A stretch of DNA of 64,000 bases from Typhlomys cinereus (lineage: Eukaryota > Chordata > Mammalia > Rodentia > Platacanthomyidae). Position 1 is the stretch's first letter. Each line of letters begins with the position of its first letter. The position numbers and the translations under genes were made by a program. Below are positions 22,458 through 34,300 of this stretch, piece after piece. The stretch lies in the NCBI GenBank assembly GCA_023101885.1, contig JALPQD010000016.1:9301634-9365633 (forward strand). Direction: 5' to 3'. The notes under the pieces were generated by a model. The model did no database searches, was not told the origin of the DNA, and saw nothing but the letters and a program-made list of their open reading frames with translations.

Positions 22458-24690
22458 GAGTGTTAACCTTGCAGTATTTTTCTGCCTTTCCAGTAATTTA
22501 TATTATATTTTTACCTGGTGTTTATGAATTTTCTCTTTAAACAAGTTCTGATTATAGTATGCTATATGACTCAATACACATTTAAGCTTTTTCACTGAAC
22601 ACAGTATAAAAGCACAAATTTAAGCAAAACCATCCTAGAATTGTTAATAGGTTTCATCCATATTTTGTTAACCAGTTACAGAGTATTTAATGTTTCCATA
22701 TGACCAGGCATATTAACACATTCCTAACAGGTGTTTTTTCCTGAAAGGAAATGTAATATTCACAGTTATTTTTCCATGTATCTTCTTGGCTATCTGAGGA
22801 ATATCATTAGCTACCTAAAATGGACAAATATATGGGACTAATTAGAAAACAGAAAAAGTAAGCTGAAATTTCTGATCCTGTAATGTGTGTAAGAAGACTG
22901 TGCTAGAAGAAGCCTGTTGTCATGGAGAAGAGTGGAGAATAATGGAGAAAAACGAGAGGTAACAACTTTTGGGTACATCACAAAATCAGAAAGACATTAG
23001 CAATGTGGAAAATAGTAAAACATATGAAACCATGAAACGCAAAGTATATCCTAACCAGTCAAATCTCCTTCGGTCTGGTCAAACAAGAATTATTCCTCAC
23101 TGAGAATCTATAAGAAAATCAACATCTAATCTTTACATATGTTGAAAAAGAGAGCAATGTCTCTACCTAGGGTTGAATGTCTGAGCTCATGTTATATTTT
23201 GTTGACTTAGCATGAAATTTTTTTCTAAGTAACTCTGAAAGAATTTTAGCTTTGTTTTCACTTCAAATTTCTACATTAATTGTTCAGATATGTAATTCAT
23301 ATGGACTGATTGTGTAATGATCAAATAAAGGCAGTTAACATTTGCACCTTTTTAAAAATGTCTTATGATTTTGATTACTATATAATATATATAATTATAT
23401 ATTATATAATGGATTATCAGATCCAGTGTCACTCTCTGTATGTGGATCTACCATTTACCCATCTCTTCATCATTACTTTGTGCATGGAGATTTTGAGTTC
23501 CTTCCTTCCAGTTACTTATACAATATAGCTCCCTAACTTCTCTGCCAGATATGAGAATTTATTACTTGTAACTCCATCCATGGGCCTGTTTTCCGAAAAA
23601 CATAAAAAAGTTACCAATATTAAATGATTAAAAATATGCTCAAGGATCTTATGATAGTCCGGTGATTCATCTTAGCATCTCCATCAACAAATATGTAGTC
23701 TTGGATAATTTAAGTTCTCTTAACTGGATAGGGAGACTTCACGTTCTGTATCTCCCTTTAAAATGTAATTTGATATCCATGGTATCCTAATTAGTGTTTT
23801 CTAAGGTTTGAAGAATTTTACTAATCTTATCCGTATTTGAAGGTTTAATATGATGATACACTTTATCATTTCCTGGTTTGTGTGCTTCTCCTTAAATTTA
23901 TTTCCACAAGAGCTATACTTCTCCCAAACTTACTAAATAATGAATAATTTTAAAGTTGGGTAGAGAATTCCATTTTAACTCATGTGCTGCTTTGTATATA
24001 CTGATACAGTGTTTACTCAAGTGCACACATTTTTATTTAAAGTGTAGATAGTATTTTGCTTGGAATTAACTGGTGTGAGAAGTGTGTCTCTTTTGGTATC
24101 AACACAGGAAGATGTATCTATTGATCAAGTAGCAATCCAGAGGGAAGGGTGTTTCCTGAGGACAAACATTCTGTTATATAAATTATCACTTTCCTGCTTT
24201 CCTGGAGCCAAGAGTAATCCAGCTGCTAATTAAACCGGGATGAATTAAGGTAATTGAATCTGCCTACACATCTGCTCCAGGTCTGCAGACAGGACCACAA
24301 GGCTAGATAAACCCAACTCACTTGACTAGAAATCTTCTTCCCTTTTCAAAACAGTCTAAAAGCCATCTCCGTACCTCAAGTAGTCAAATCCTGCTGTAAG
24401 AAAGAGAGAGAACAAGCAACTGCCTTTTGTTTTGGCACAAAAGAGGAGTAAGCAACATAACAATTCCATAGTTACAGAAACAAAAATTTTATAATTACAG
24501 AATTCCAAGGTGGCTTCCAATGTTGTCATTATAGAAAACAAACGATGCATATTTATGAAGTTAAATTCACAAAATGATCAAACCAATCTTGTATGAAAAC
24601 TTTTACTGGGTAGACACCACATAACCATCTATCCACTTCAAATAGGAATTCAGCAATACAGCAATATAATCATTATGCCAGGATTCAAGT
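22458..24690. other. No recognised feature
   Basis: AT-rich sequence downstream of the full-length L1 target duplication, with an AT-palindromic stretch at 23378-23410. No gene or repeat family is recognised. Confidence 0.45.
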
Positions 24691-25016
24691 TGACAGCGTA
24701 ATGAGTTTATTGTGGCTATTTACAGGAGGAGGTACCACTCAAAGGCAGCTGTATCACCAAAAATCCCACCTCAGTGTGGATGTGATACACAGAAGCTGCA
24801 ATCCTACAGTTCTCTGCTATATGACTTGTTCCAGACTTCCAGATTACTCAATGTCCCAGACTGCTGGATTGTTCAGAGTCTCTTTCAGACGTCTGGACTA
24901 TTCAGTGCTCTGCTTCAGGCTGCTTCAATACTCACCAGCCTGTTCCAGACTGTTGGACTGCTAGAGAGAGGTCTCTTCAAAGCTTTGTGGCTGGCAGAAG
25001 AGACCTTTGGGAACTT
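24691..25016 (+). repeat. Degenerate repeat of a TTCCAGACTxCxGGATT motif
   Basis: Between about 24825 and 24965 related blocks recur: TTCCAGACTTCCAGATTACT, TCCCAGACTGCTGGATTGTT, TTTCAGACGTCTGGACTATT and TTCCAGACTGTTGGACTGCT. In one plus frame they give FQTSRLL, FQTSGLF and FQTVGLL. The flanking sequence may be an unrecognised LTR. I see no start context, splice site or family that would support a protein. Confidence 0.4.
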
Positions 25017-25460
25017 TTGCTTATTTTTATTTTTTATTATTTTTTTCTACTTTTACAGCCATATTGAGTATCCATCATAGCATCCCTCCCTACTCCCTCC
25101 CATTTCCTTCCTTCCCTTCACCCTTTCCTCCCACCCTTCTGCCTGTATGCTTCTAGGGAACCTCAGAGATCACTCTGGCTTGTCTACTCCTTTGGGGGTT
25201 CAGGCTTTCATAGTGTAACAAGTTACCTCTCTTCAGGTCATCCTATATGCATTTCCCTTCACTCATCCACCTTTGGACCCAAATGTTTCTACTGTGAGTT
25301 CCCATTCTATGGGTATAATAACAGATGTACTGTCTTTCTGCTTATAGGCTTATTGGCTGTCTTTCTTATTGATCTATTTCCTTCCCTTTTTTTTAAAGAA
25401 TTCTTTTTTTAAATTTTTTATTATTTATCCAATTGTGCGTGTATGCGTGTGTGGTATGTA

Positions 25461-25501
<41 letters not shown>

Positions 25502-26456
25502 AGAACCACAGATGAAATCGGGAACCACCATGGACGCCTCCACCTCCTCCTTGTTTACTCTGCCCCGGGATTCACAGGCTCCGCCCTACCAGGACCAGAA
25601 ACGCAGCCCCCCCCCCCCCCCCCGCTTCTGCCCGGCGTCTATACGTGGGGTCTAGGCCTCCTACCCACCTCTCCGCCCCACCACTGCTCCCAGTCCCCAT
25701 CCCCAGGTGAGTTTGCCCAGCCCCCCAGATCGCCCCGGATCCCAGCGGCACCTAGGCGACCTCCAGTCTTGCCTGGGCCAGGCCCGGGGCACTAGCCCCT
25801 TTCTTCCTCCCTCCAGCCTGCCAGCTCTACCGGACAGGACTTGCTCACATTCCTCCATCCCCGGAGCTTGGGTGGACCACTAAGCCAAGTCCCAGGTCCC
25901 AGGTGAAGAACTCTGCTATCAACATCAGCCCCTCTGCCTCTCCGGCCCACCGGGGACCCAAGCACATGGTCCACGGAAGATACACTGCTACTCAGAATTC
26001 AATAGAGTCCAAAGGAAACTCAAGCAAAACTCTAAGGGACAAAGGCCATACATCTGAAGCCCTCTACAATCATCCTATCACATGGGAGAGATTCTTCACA
26101 TCCAGCCCAAAGATAAGTAAACCTCCTTTTTTTCACCTTACTGTTCCTTTCTAGTATTAATTGTTGTAGATCAACTTTTCCATATAGCCACCCCAAAAAC
26201 ATATACAACTCCAGGCAGTACACCACTCACCCTCATGTATCACCAAGATACTAAATCATAACAGTGTACTACCATACTAATATTCACCCCCTGTCTACTT
26301 AACTGATGTACTAACAGCCTAATAGCCTCATTTAGGAAATAACAATAACAAAAGACAAACGTACCCAATCCAAGGTAAGCACTAGTAATAACTGCCCAAG
26401 TGTAGTAATACCAACTAAATCAGTTCAGTCAAAAACACACAGAAACTGAAAGGTCC

Positions 26457-27472
26457 TAAGAAACAAAACCCAAGAAGAACAATCTCCCACTGAAAGAATT
26501 AACCCCATAATGATGGATTCCAATCAGAACAAATTCACAGAAAATAGCCAAGAAGCCAGACCCAAGATAACGACTTTCATAGTATGATCATTACCATGAT
26601 CATACTATGAAAGAGGAAATCCGAGAGGAGTTAAACAATCGCACACAATAGGCACTTGGAGGAGCTGAGAAAAACAATCTAGAAACAAAAATAGGCATAG
26701 AGCAGTTAAAACAGTCTCAGGCAGAGTTTAAAATTGAACTGAAAGATAGTTATCTTCAACCCAAAACTCAACAGAGAGTCTTATCAGCAGAACTAAGGAA
26801 GCAGAAAATAGAATTTCAGATCTTGAAGACAAAGTGGGAGAATTAACCAGCTCAATGGAAGAGATTGTTAAAGCCAAAAAGATACCTGAGAGGGACATTC
26901 AAGAGATATGGGACACCCTGAAGAAGCCTAACATGCCCATTCATGGAATACCAGAGCAAGAATCCCAAAATACCACACCTGAGGAAATTTTTCAAATTGT
27001 CATAAATGAAAACTTCCCTCAACTGAAGAATAAGAGGCCCATCCAAATACAAGAGGCATTTCGCAGTCTAAACAGATACAACCAAAATAGAAAATCGCCA
27101 TGGCAAATAATAGTCAAAACACTCCACATTCAAGACAAAGAAAAGGTGCTGACAGCTTCAAGAGAAAAAAAGCAACTCACTTTTAAAGGTAAACTTATTA
27201 AAATAACAAATGACTTCTCAATGGAAACAGTAAAAGCAAGAAGAGCTTGGAGAGACGTACTTCAAGTATTAAATGAGCAAAAATGCCAACCCAGACTGAT
27301 ATACCCGGCAAAGCTATCTGTCATGATTGAGGGAGAAAGAAAAGTTTTCCAGCACAAAGACAACTTAAAGGGATACATGTCTACCAAACCAGGCCTTCAA
27401 AAAATGCTAGAAATGATACTCAAATTTGAAGAAAAAAACAAGTGTATCCAGGAGGACAGAAGGGAAGTATAA
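26457..27472 (+). pseudogene. L1 ORF1 relic
   Basis: This is the homologue of the minus-strand ORF1 at 20442-21416. The start codon is lost: the ATGAG there is TAAG here at about 26457-26460. Small deletions and the rearranged palindrome at 26574-26613 break the N-terminal half. The last 212 codons (26834-27472) are open and cover the RRM-type and C-terminal domains (KKPNMPIHGIPEQESQN, YPAKLSVMIEGERKVF). They end with the intact tail STKPGLQKMLEMILKFEE that the minus-strand copy has lost. It is not functional as a whole. Confidence 0.93.
26574..26613. repeat. Perfect 18-bp inverted repeat with 4-bp loop
   Basis: The arms CTTTCATAGTATGATCAT (26574-26591) and ATGATCATACTATGAAAG (26596-26613) are perfect complements around TACC. 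The same place in the minus-strand L1 (complement of about 21255-21300) is only a quasi-palindrome. Confidence 0.95.
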
Positions 27473-27694
27473 TGCTACCAAAACATAAATGTCAAACAAT
27501 ACACTTACAAAATCCACTAAACATAAAAAAAATATCCAGAATTATACTGGGGTCTAGGATCCGAACTCATGATCTTCCACCTGCAAGGCAGAGGCTTAAC
27601 CCCTGAGCCACCTTCCCAGCCGTCTCCTTCCCTTTTTTTCAGGTTCTTGTTCAGTAACAAATAAGGATGGTTACCTTCTGACAAGTGGGTTTTT

Positions 27695-28308
27695 AAAAAT
27701 TTTCTCCCACATATTTTTTTCCTAATCATACAAACTCAATAGGTACCCCATCCTCTCCCTCTCCCTTTCCCTCCTCAGTCACCTCCATTGCACCTTCCCC
27801 TTCTCCCCTTTCTGTCAACCCCTCTCTTCCTCCGCTCTCCCAGTTCCTCCCTCTTCCTCCCTCCCATCCCCTGGAACATCCTTTTGTGTGAACACCAAGC
27901 CTGTCTGAGTCTTCCACCCTAGTGAGGGTTCAGGCATATCCCAGAGCCCCTTCTTTGGCTCCCCATTAATATGGGAACTCTATTACGACTGTTTAATCCA
28001 TTGCCTCTAAGGATTCTACTGCCTGGAGCCTTCTCCCCTGTAATCCATGCTAGATTTTGGAGGGTCATTAATGTGTCAGACATTGTGCAGGTCAGGCAAA
28101 GTCCAATTCTGTCTTCTGCAGCCCTAACTTATGTGGAGTATCTTGCTTATCGTTGGTCCTCCCCATCTTTAGGCTCTTACAATCTTGCTGCCCCCTCTTC
28201 TGCAAAGTGCTGTGAGTTTTAGGATAGAGAGAAATTTGGCTGGTTTAGTTCGAGGTGAATAATGTAGGGTATTTGGTGTTTTAAATTATGATTTATTGTT
28301 TTCAGTTT
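27695..28308 (-). mobile_element. LINE-1 (L1-A) 3' fragment, nested in L1-B
   Basis: A T-rich tail, TCATACAAACTCAATAGGTA, the C/T-rich complement of the polypurine tract, and more distal L1-A 3'UTR (TATGTGGAGTATCTTGCTTA). It is flanked by TGACAAG(T/C)GGGTTTT at 27679-27693 and 28309-28323. The uninterrupted L1-B copy has one such site at about 13197. It has no coding part. Confidence 0.9.
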
Positions 28309-28855
28309 TGACAAGCGGGTTTTGAGTCCAATCAAAAAGCTGCTGGTTGTCTGCTTGGTACTCACGCCACTATTACACTGGTGGTCACCTGTTACCATAG
28401 TGATATATATTGGAAACTTACAGATTTTATGCCATTAATGGGCTTATGATTATTTCTTTCTCCCAACAGATTCTACAGTATTGCTTGGCTCTGTTTAAGC
28501 TATCCAGCAAGGAGAAAGTCCTCAGACCAGTTCTAGTTGATATATTTATCCCATGTACTGTAATCAATTTGTGTTGCATCTTCAGTAATAGAGTGTTACT
28601 GACAGTTTTTGGAGAGCAACCAAGAGAATGGAAAAACCTATAATATTCGAGGGCCCTTAAGACCTCTCTGACCAACATTTATCAGAAAGTGCTGCATTCC
28701 AGTTACTTCTATCATAAATTTATATTACGTGTATCAGCTCGAGGCTTTTATTTTTTTTTCCTGTTTTTCTCACTTTATGCTTCTCTGCATAGGGACTACT
28801 CATTCTTATTCCTTTCTTTAAAAGATAATTTTTGACATATTACTAGCATAAGGAT

Positions 28856-30699
28856 ATGAACCTTTTAAGTTTAAAGAACTGTTTCCTTGCTGAATCTTCC
28901 TCCAGAATGGGATGCTTTAAATTGTTATATAATATACTCCTTAGTTCATTCAGACTGAGGATACAGTCTAAGATGGTATCTAGTTATGCCCAGAGGAAAA
29001 AACATCATATAATACTAAACCATTCTCCGATGAGTCTTTAACTTGTAACTTGAAGAATTGTTCTATAATTTACTATTTAATATATTCATAACATTCATAT
29101 TATGAATCAACAATCATATCCTTGTACAACACTAGAGCCTCTTTTTTGTTGTTTGTTTTGTTTGTTTTTCCTTGTTACCATTCCAGTTATTTCCTACATT
29201 CATTTCAACCATATATGTAATATTCTTGTAGTTATTTATTTGAGCTACATGTCAAGGACTAAAATTTTACTGATGAAAGATATCTAACTTTACATTTTCA
29301 TATAGATCATAAGTTATTTTACTCTCTTTGTTACTAGATTCTCAAATTTGTTTTCTTCTTTCATTTTTCAATTAATCTCACTTCTTCATTTCTGCCTGTC
29401 TTCTATCCATTATTCTCTTCTTCTTTCCTGTCTTCTTATTTTCTTGCCTGTTGCCTGACTTGCTTCCTTTCATGTTTTCCTTCTTCCCATCTTCTTGTTT
29501 TCCTGCCTTCCTTCCTATCATCTTGTCTTTCCTCTTTCTGTCTTCTTGTCTAGTTTTCTTTATCTTTCCTTAGGATTTTATCAGTTGGGATGATGAGATT
29601 CCTTTTAAGCATTTTAGGAATGTAAGATGACTTTTGTTAAAAAAATTATTAGACATATTTGCAGACCTGTGTCATGCAGATTCAATTTATCATCATGCCC
29701 TGGATTATAATTGCAAGAAACTTACATAAGATTAGTAATAGTCAAGAATGGGAAAAACAGTAATAATCTATTTTTACTATGTAAACATTGGTACATAGAT
29801 TGATTAAGTTGAGTCATTTATTTATTCTAGTAATCAAGAGTTAGTATCTATGCCAGGCTCCTGAGTCAGGATGATAAACAGATTTACATAGAATTAAATG
29901 TCTTTCATAGACTTTCATATTTATCAGTCTATGTTAAGGCATAGGAACCAAAAAATACCTGTGTTTTAGATGAGTTAGTGATCTTGGGTCAAAGCCTGGG
30001 AGGTGTCAGACATAAGAAGAAATACTGATTATGGAAAAATATTGAAATTCAACAAAAATCCCTAGTATAAGATCCACAAGATATTAGAATCCATATTTGT
30101 TTCTCAAAATATGTGAGTCAAAAGATTAGAAGAGTCTGATTGTATGTCTTACTCTTGGGGGAGTTGAAATGTATACTGGTCTTTAATATCTGAGAAGTCT
30201 TTTCCTATGAAGTGAAATTACTGAGACTTAAACTGAGATTTTGTGTATCTGTTTGGTTACAGGAACTTTTAATGTATAAAAGCAGTGATATCTCACATTA
30301 GCACTTGAGGAAGTATGCTCCAGGCAATGCTGCTATAGCATAGTGGATAGTGTCTAACACAGAGAGGCTAAGTCATAGCAGGAACAGCATGAGACAGAGA
30401 AGAAGTAACACTAAAGCCCTGGTCACTTTTCTTCTTTTATAAAGTTACAGAGTCCATCATGGGGGTCACTTGAATGATCTCATTTAATCTAATTATCTCT
30501 CAAAGACACAAGCTCCCTGAACTATCAACATGTGTGTTTGAAAGTTGTTTCCAGAACCTAAACATTTTTTGTTTTTGCTGAACCATTATCAACCATAATA
30601 AGCCTTTATACATTCATAACAAAATAGGAAATTATTCTCTCAACTAAAAAGCTATTGAGCAATGTGGCAAAAACATCTTGAATGCCAATCTTTTTGTAA
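28856..30699. other. No gene; imperfect CTTC-rich tract
   Basis: AT-rich sequence. About 29340-29575 is pyrimidine-rich with loose TCTTCTTGTC/CTTCC repeats. No gene is recognised. Confidence 0.45.
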
Positions 30700-30761
30700 G
30701 TAAGTTTTGCATGACATTATAGATGGAAATGTAAGTTTTGCATGACATTATAGATGGAAAT
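30700..30761. repeat. 31-bp tandem duplication
   Basis: The unit starting GTAAGTTTTGCATGACATTA occurs twice head to tail without mismatch (30700-30730, 30731-30761). It looks like a recent local duplication. Confidence 0.95.
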
Positions 30762-32325
30762 GCCTCAAGAGTGAAATAATAAACCATTAGAAATATGGGA
30801 ATTTGTATTTGGTCAGAATTTCTGCCTATACATACATAATGGCAAAGCTAGAGAGGCACCTTTGATCTTTTCTGGATTTTTCAGGAACCTCTAACCTTAA
30901 TATCAATTTCAGGTAATACTTAGAGAAGACACATTCTTCCTCCCCCCTCAGTCAGATACTTCTCATCATTTATTGAATCTGACTAGTAAAAACAAAATCT
31001 AGAAGCTTCTAGCGTTGGAGAAACAAAATAGCACAAAGCTGAGATTTTAAAGCTTAAGAACATTTTAAAAATCAAGCATATTTTGTAGCATGCCTGTGTT
31101 GAATAGATTTGATAAAGTCCAATGATTTGGCCTTCATTGTAAGGTCAGAAGTTGGCAAGATGATATTGTAATGAAAAGTGTATAGTTAATTTTAAATATC
31201 TAAGAAAAATACTTATTTTATCTTTATTCTTATCTATTCATTTAATTCCCTCATTTTCATTACTTTTAAAGTATATTTTTAGTTTTTATCTTTCAGTGCT
31301 GCTGTGAGAAAATCAATCTCTAAGTACCTTACTAAACAATAATCAGATAAAGGAACTGTATGAGGTGTTCAGTCGGTGTCTAGTGGGGTTGAATCATTAG
31401 GATATACTTCTTAAGAGAGCAAAACTGGTAGTTTTGATGATCAAAACTACAGAATCTGCCTTACTTGATACATGCAGAAATCAGCCTAATAGAAACTGGT
31501 TAATACAAATAGTCATTCATTCACCCAACGCTCTTCAGTGAATATCTGCTCAGACACTAGAGGTAAAATCACATGCATTATACATTTCTAAACTCCTCCA
31601 GCCAATACCTGCTTCCTGGAATGACACTGACCCATGCTTGACAGACTTTCACTGTTTCACCTGACCTCTTTCTTGAAGGTCTCCCTTGCTTTCTAGACAA
31701 ATTCACTTGTACACATAAAATTTCTACACTAAGCACTTTGGCTGTTTATTCTTCCCTTTTCTCATTCTCACACCTGTGTTTATTTTTTGTTTTTTGTTTT
31801 TTGTTTTTTTTTTTTTTTTGGTCCTGCCCAAAGCCCAGAAGGATAATGTAAGTTTCTCCCTTGACCTCTTATAGTCTTGGTTCATGGCATCCAAATGGGA
31901 GTCACCCACAAAAGTTTTGCAAGATAACAGAGAGGTCTACAGAAGAAAAGGATCTTCCTTCCTAAATTCTGCCTGTTTTAAAGTTTGCTACTGGCATGTT
32001 TTCTTCACTCTCAGAGTAAAGTCCTGCCTGACTTTCATTCACATTGTACTAGCAACTTTATTTCTCCTTACTCTTTTTACCTCCCTTAGGGATGGTGAAA
32101 CTGTAGGATATGCCAGGGTGAACAAATACAGCCAATCTTCTTCAGTGGTTGTGTAGTCACGTGTAGTCAGTACGAAGGAAGACAAAGGCTTATGTCAGTC
32201 CCTTCCTCTGTTTTCAGGCTTGTGAATTGACTGGAATTGAGACAAGAAAATATAAAAGTCTTTCTTACCAAAAATCATTTTAAGTGAACTTGAATGCTAA
32301 AAAAATGCAGATATCTGGGTGCCGC
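30762..32325. other. No gene; T-rich simple repeat
   Basis: AT-rich sequence with a T/TTTTTTG run at about 31779-31820. Nothing else is recognised. Confidence 0.45.
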
Positions 32326-32574
32326 AGTTACTTTATTTTTGTTGCTGTGGGATAATATCATATATACCCAACTTATGAGAGGGTAGGATATTTATTTGAC
32401 TTACAGTTCCAGATTGAGTATAATGCCAGCAGAAGACCTAGACTGGTGGCAGAATCAGGAGGTTGATTTGGGTCACCTTAACCATCATCAAGAGGTAGAG
32501 CAGGAAGAAGCAAAGTCAGGCTACCAACCTCAAGGTCTGCCCTGTCACTTGCCTATCATCAGCAAGGCATTAGG

Positions 32575-32632
<58 letters not shown>

Positions 32633-32897
32633 ATTTATCTATCTATCAATCTATCTGTCTATCTTTGTATTAATAACGAATTTATGCATTTCCATCACTC
32701 ACTCTCTACCACAGGATCCCCCACCCCACCCAATTCTCCTTTCCAGCCAGTTTTTCTCTCTTGCCCACATTTTCCTAGCAGTGCAATCATCTGGGTCCTT
32801 TGTAGGATGGCAAGACATAAAGTCTTAAAGGGGCCACCTCAGCTGAGAATTCAAACACACATGCCTGTGGGAGACACCTCACACTGAAACTCTGACA
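32326..32897 (-). mobile_element. MaLR-type LTR, degraded, with internal CTAT microsatellite
   Basis: On the minus strand it begins with GGTGTCTCCCACAGGCATGT, like the CCCCCATAGGCTCATGTGTT region of ORR1-like LTRs. It ends with GGAACTGTAAGTCAAATAAA and a GCAACAAAAATAAAGT 3' end. The (CTAT)n array lies in the middle, so the LTR is longer than usual. A 163-codon plus-strand open frame crosses it and is not a gene. Confidence 0.55.
32575..32665. repeat. (CTAT)n microsatellite
   Basis: About 15 uninterrupted CTAT units, then interrupted ones to 32665. Confidence 0.97.
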
Positions 32898-33794
32898 ATG
32901 GGAAACAAAATAAGGTTACGTCCAGAAGCAATTATGAAAGGAGCCTAGAAGCCCAGTCACACATACCAAACATGGTTAAGGAAAGTCAATTAGAAGGCAT
33001 TTTTAAGTCTCTTCATGCTCCGTATCATCAGTGTCTAAACATTTTGTCAAGAAAATGACAAATTTAAAAGAAAATATTGAACACATAAAAATGACAAATT
33101 TGCTTCTTACTTACTAATATATATTGGGTATATCTGAAAGCCTTATTACTTCTGATTACCTGACTGACTTCTCAGGTATTTTACATCTTTTTCTCTAGGT
33201 TGAGTTGCTTCTCTCTTTCCTTAAAATTAATCACACATTTCTATTTCTTCTATCCTGGTGACCACTGATTGGTTTGGATCTTTATAATTTGTCATTTAGA
33301 ACACTGAAAGAAAATAACCACCTGCTTTTTAACTTCAGATGTGTCCTCTGGGCACCACCATCTCTGGAGCACATCTTCATGTAGGGAATCACCTTTGAAT
33401 GTCAAGGCAGACCCATCAACAACATTGTAGCCTATTCTTACCTGGCCTCTCACTCTCTCCTGCACATCCAATTCTCTGGTAATTCTAGACTAAGTGTCCT
33501 CTCTATAAGAGGCTGTACCACTTGTTTATCCAATTCTCTCTTTTGAAACACTTATGTCTACTTTTGATTCTCTTAAAATATTATGTATTCATTTTTCCTT
33601 TTTGGCTTGAAAACAGCTTCTTTCATTTTTCAATTCCTTTTGGAATCAGAAATAATAGCATCAATCTTTATTCTTGGTAGATTTGTATTCAAGGACCATA
33701 TGCATTTCAGTCTTTTTCTCTCTTCATAATTTTTTTTACAGTGTTGCCTCACATACTTTCAGAGCTCACTTATAACTCTGTGTATCTTCTTCAT
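32898..33794. other. No recognised feature
   Basis: AT-rich sequence without a recognised gene or repeat. Confidence 0.45.
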
Positions 33795-34300
33795 TCTGCT
33801 GCATAGCAAACATGATAAAATTCAGCAGCTTAAAATGACTTCATTATTGTGCTCACAGACCCTGAGGTCAGGAATCGAACCGTGTATAAAGTGAATCCAT
33901 CTGTGTTTTGCAATGTGTCCACAATTGGGAAGATGAAAGGGCTGTGGGGTCTCATCCAATCATATGTCTGATTTTGGTTAGGATGGCTGAGAGATAGAAA
34001 CTGTCACCTGGAGCATCTCCATGTTGTCTGCTTTACAGCTTGGTGACGTCATGGGGCAGGCTTGCTATAGTTCAGGGCTTTCAGGGTCAATATTTCTACA
34101 AACACTGGACACATGCCAGGACCATTTATGACTCTATTCAAAATCCCTGAGCATCACTCCTGTTCCATGCTGTGGAGAGAGGAAATTTCTTCTATGCCTC
34201 TGTTCAAGGAGAGGGCAGCTTGACTGTGACTTTTCTGGGAGAGAGACAGAGTATGGAAGGACTTTGAAGTCATGTTTTGAAACATCACACTAGCACTCTA
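33795..34300 (-). repeat. Ancient mammalian interspersed repeat, probable
   Basis: GCTGCATAGCAAACATGATA followed by CAGCAGCTTAAAATGACTTC and GCTCACAGACCCTGAGGTCA resembles a common old eutherian repeat in which such a block marks one end. The family name cannot be fixed from memory and the boundaries are approximate. Confidence 0.35.

Larger units (their letters stand above)
25657..27547 (+). mobile_element. ORF1-only LINE-1 insertion (5'UTR + ORF1, no ORF2)
   Basis: About 1.89 kb: a GC-rich 5'UTR with roughly one monomer (25657-26456), ORF1 (26457-27472), then spacer, ending about 15 bp into the start of ORF2 (AATATCCAGAATTATAC). There is no ORF2 body, 3'UTR or long poly(A). TGGGGTCTAGG is duplicated at 25646-25656 and 27548-27558, extendable to about 16 bp with one missing base. 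Because the duplication abuts the truncated end, the insertion itself was ORF1-only; a later deletion is less likely. The best explanation is reverse transcription primed internally at, or RNA ended in, the A-rich ORF1-ORF2 spacer. Confidence 0.85.
25394..27624 (-). mobile_element. ID-headed composite SINE, split by an L1 insertion
   Basis: The tail and right part are at 25394-25656 (A/T-rich tail, TG repeat, CACCTCCTCCTTGTTTACT, a 17-C run at 25607-25623, GTGGGGTCTAGG). The ID-like head resumes at 27548-27624 (GGATCCGAACTCATGATC...CCCAGC). Its own target duplication TCCTTCCCTTTTTTT lies outside, at 25379-25393 and 27625-27639, which proves that the two halves were one insertion. The homologous position at about 13135-13150 has a single uninterrupted copy. 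Confidence 0.92.
25021..28855 (-). mobile_element. LINE-1 3'UTR (L1-B), host of a nest of insertions
   Basis: The outer pieces (25021-25393, 27640-27694, 28309-28855) join into one sequence colinear with 12697-13660. Three younger insertions interrupt it: a SINE, an ORF1-only L1 inside that SINE, and an L1-A 3' fragment. The uninterrupted copy at 12697-13905 shows both empty sites (about 13133-13150 and about 13197-13211). It is 5'-truncated around 28855. Confidence 0.85.

Noticed and set aside
21831..22459. Long open frames on both strands in the L1 5'UTR (for example 197 codons minus at 21831-22424 and 140 codons plus at 22037-22459)
   Set aside because: GC-rich sequence has few stops by chance, and the frames are Pro/Gly/Arg-rich without a domain. 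An antisense ORF0-like protein is known only from primate L1, and there is no sequence evidence for it here.
32575..32665. Regularly spaced repeats as a possible CRISPR-like array
   Set aside because: It is a tetranucleotide microsatellite in a mammalian context; there are no spacers.
32396..32887. 163-codon plus-strand open frame with Leu-Ser-Ile-Tyr repeats
   Set aside because: It crosses a degraded LTR and a CTAT microsatellite, which explains the repeat.
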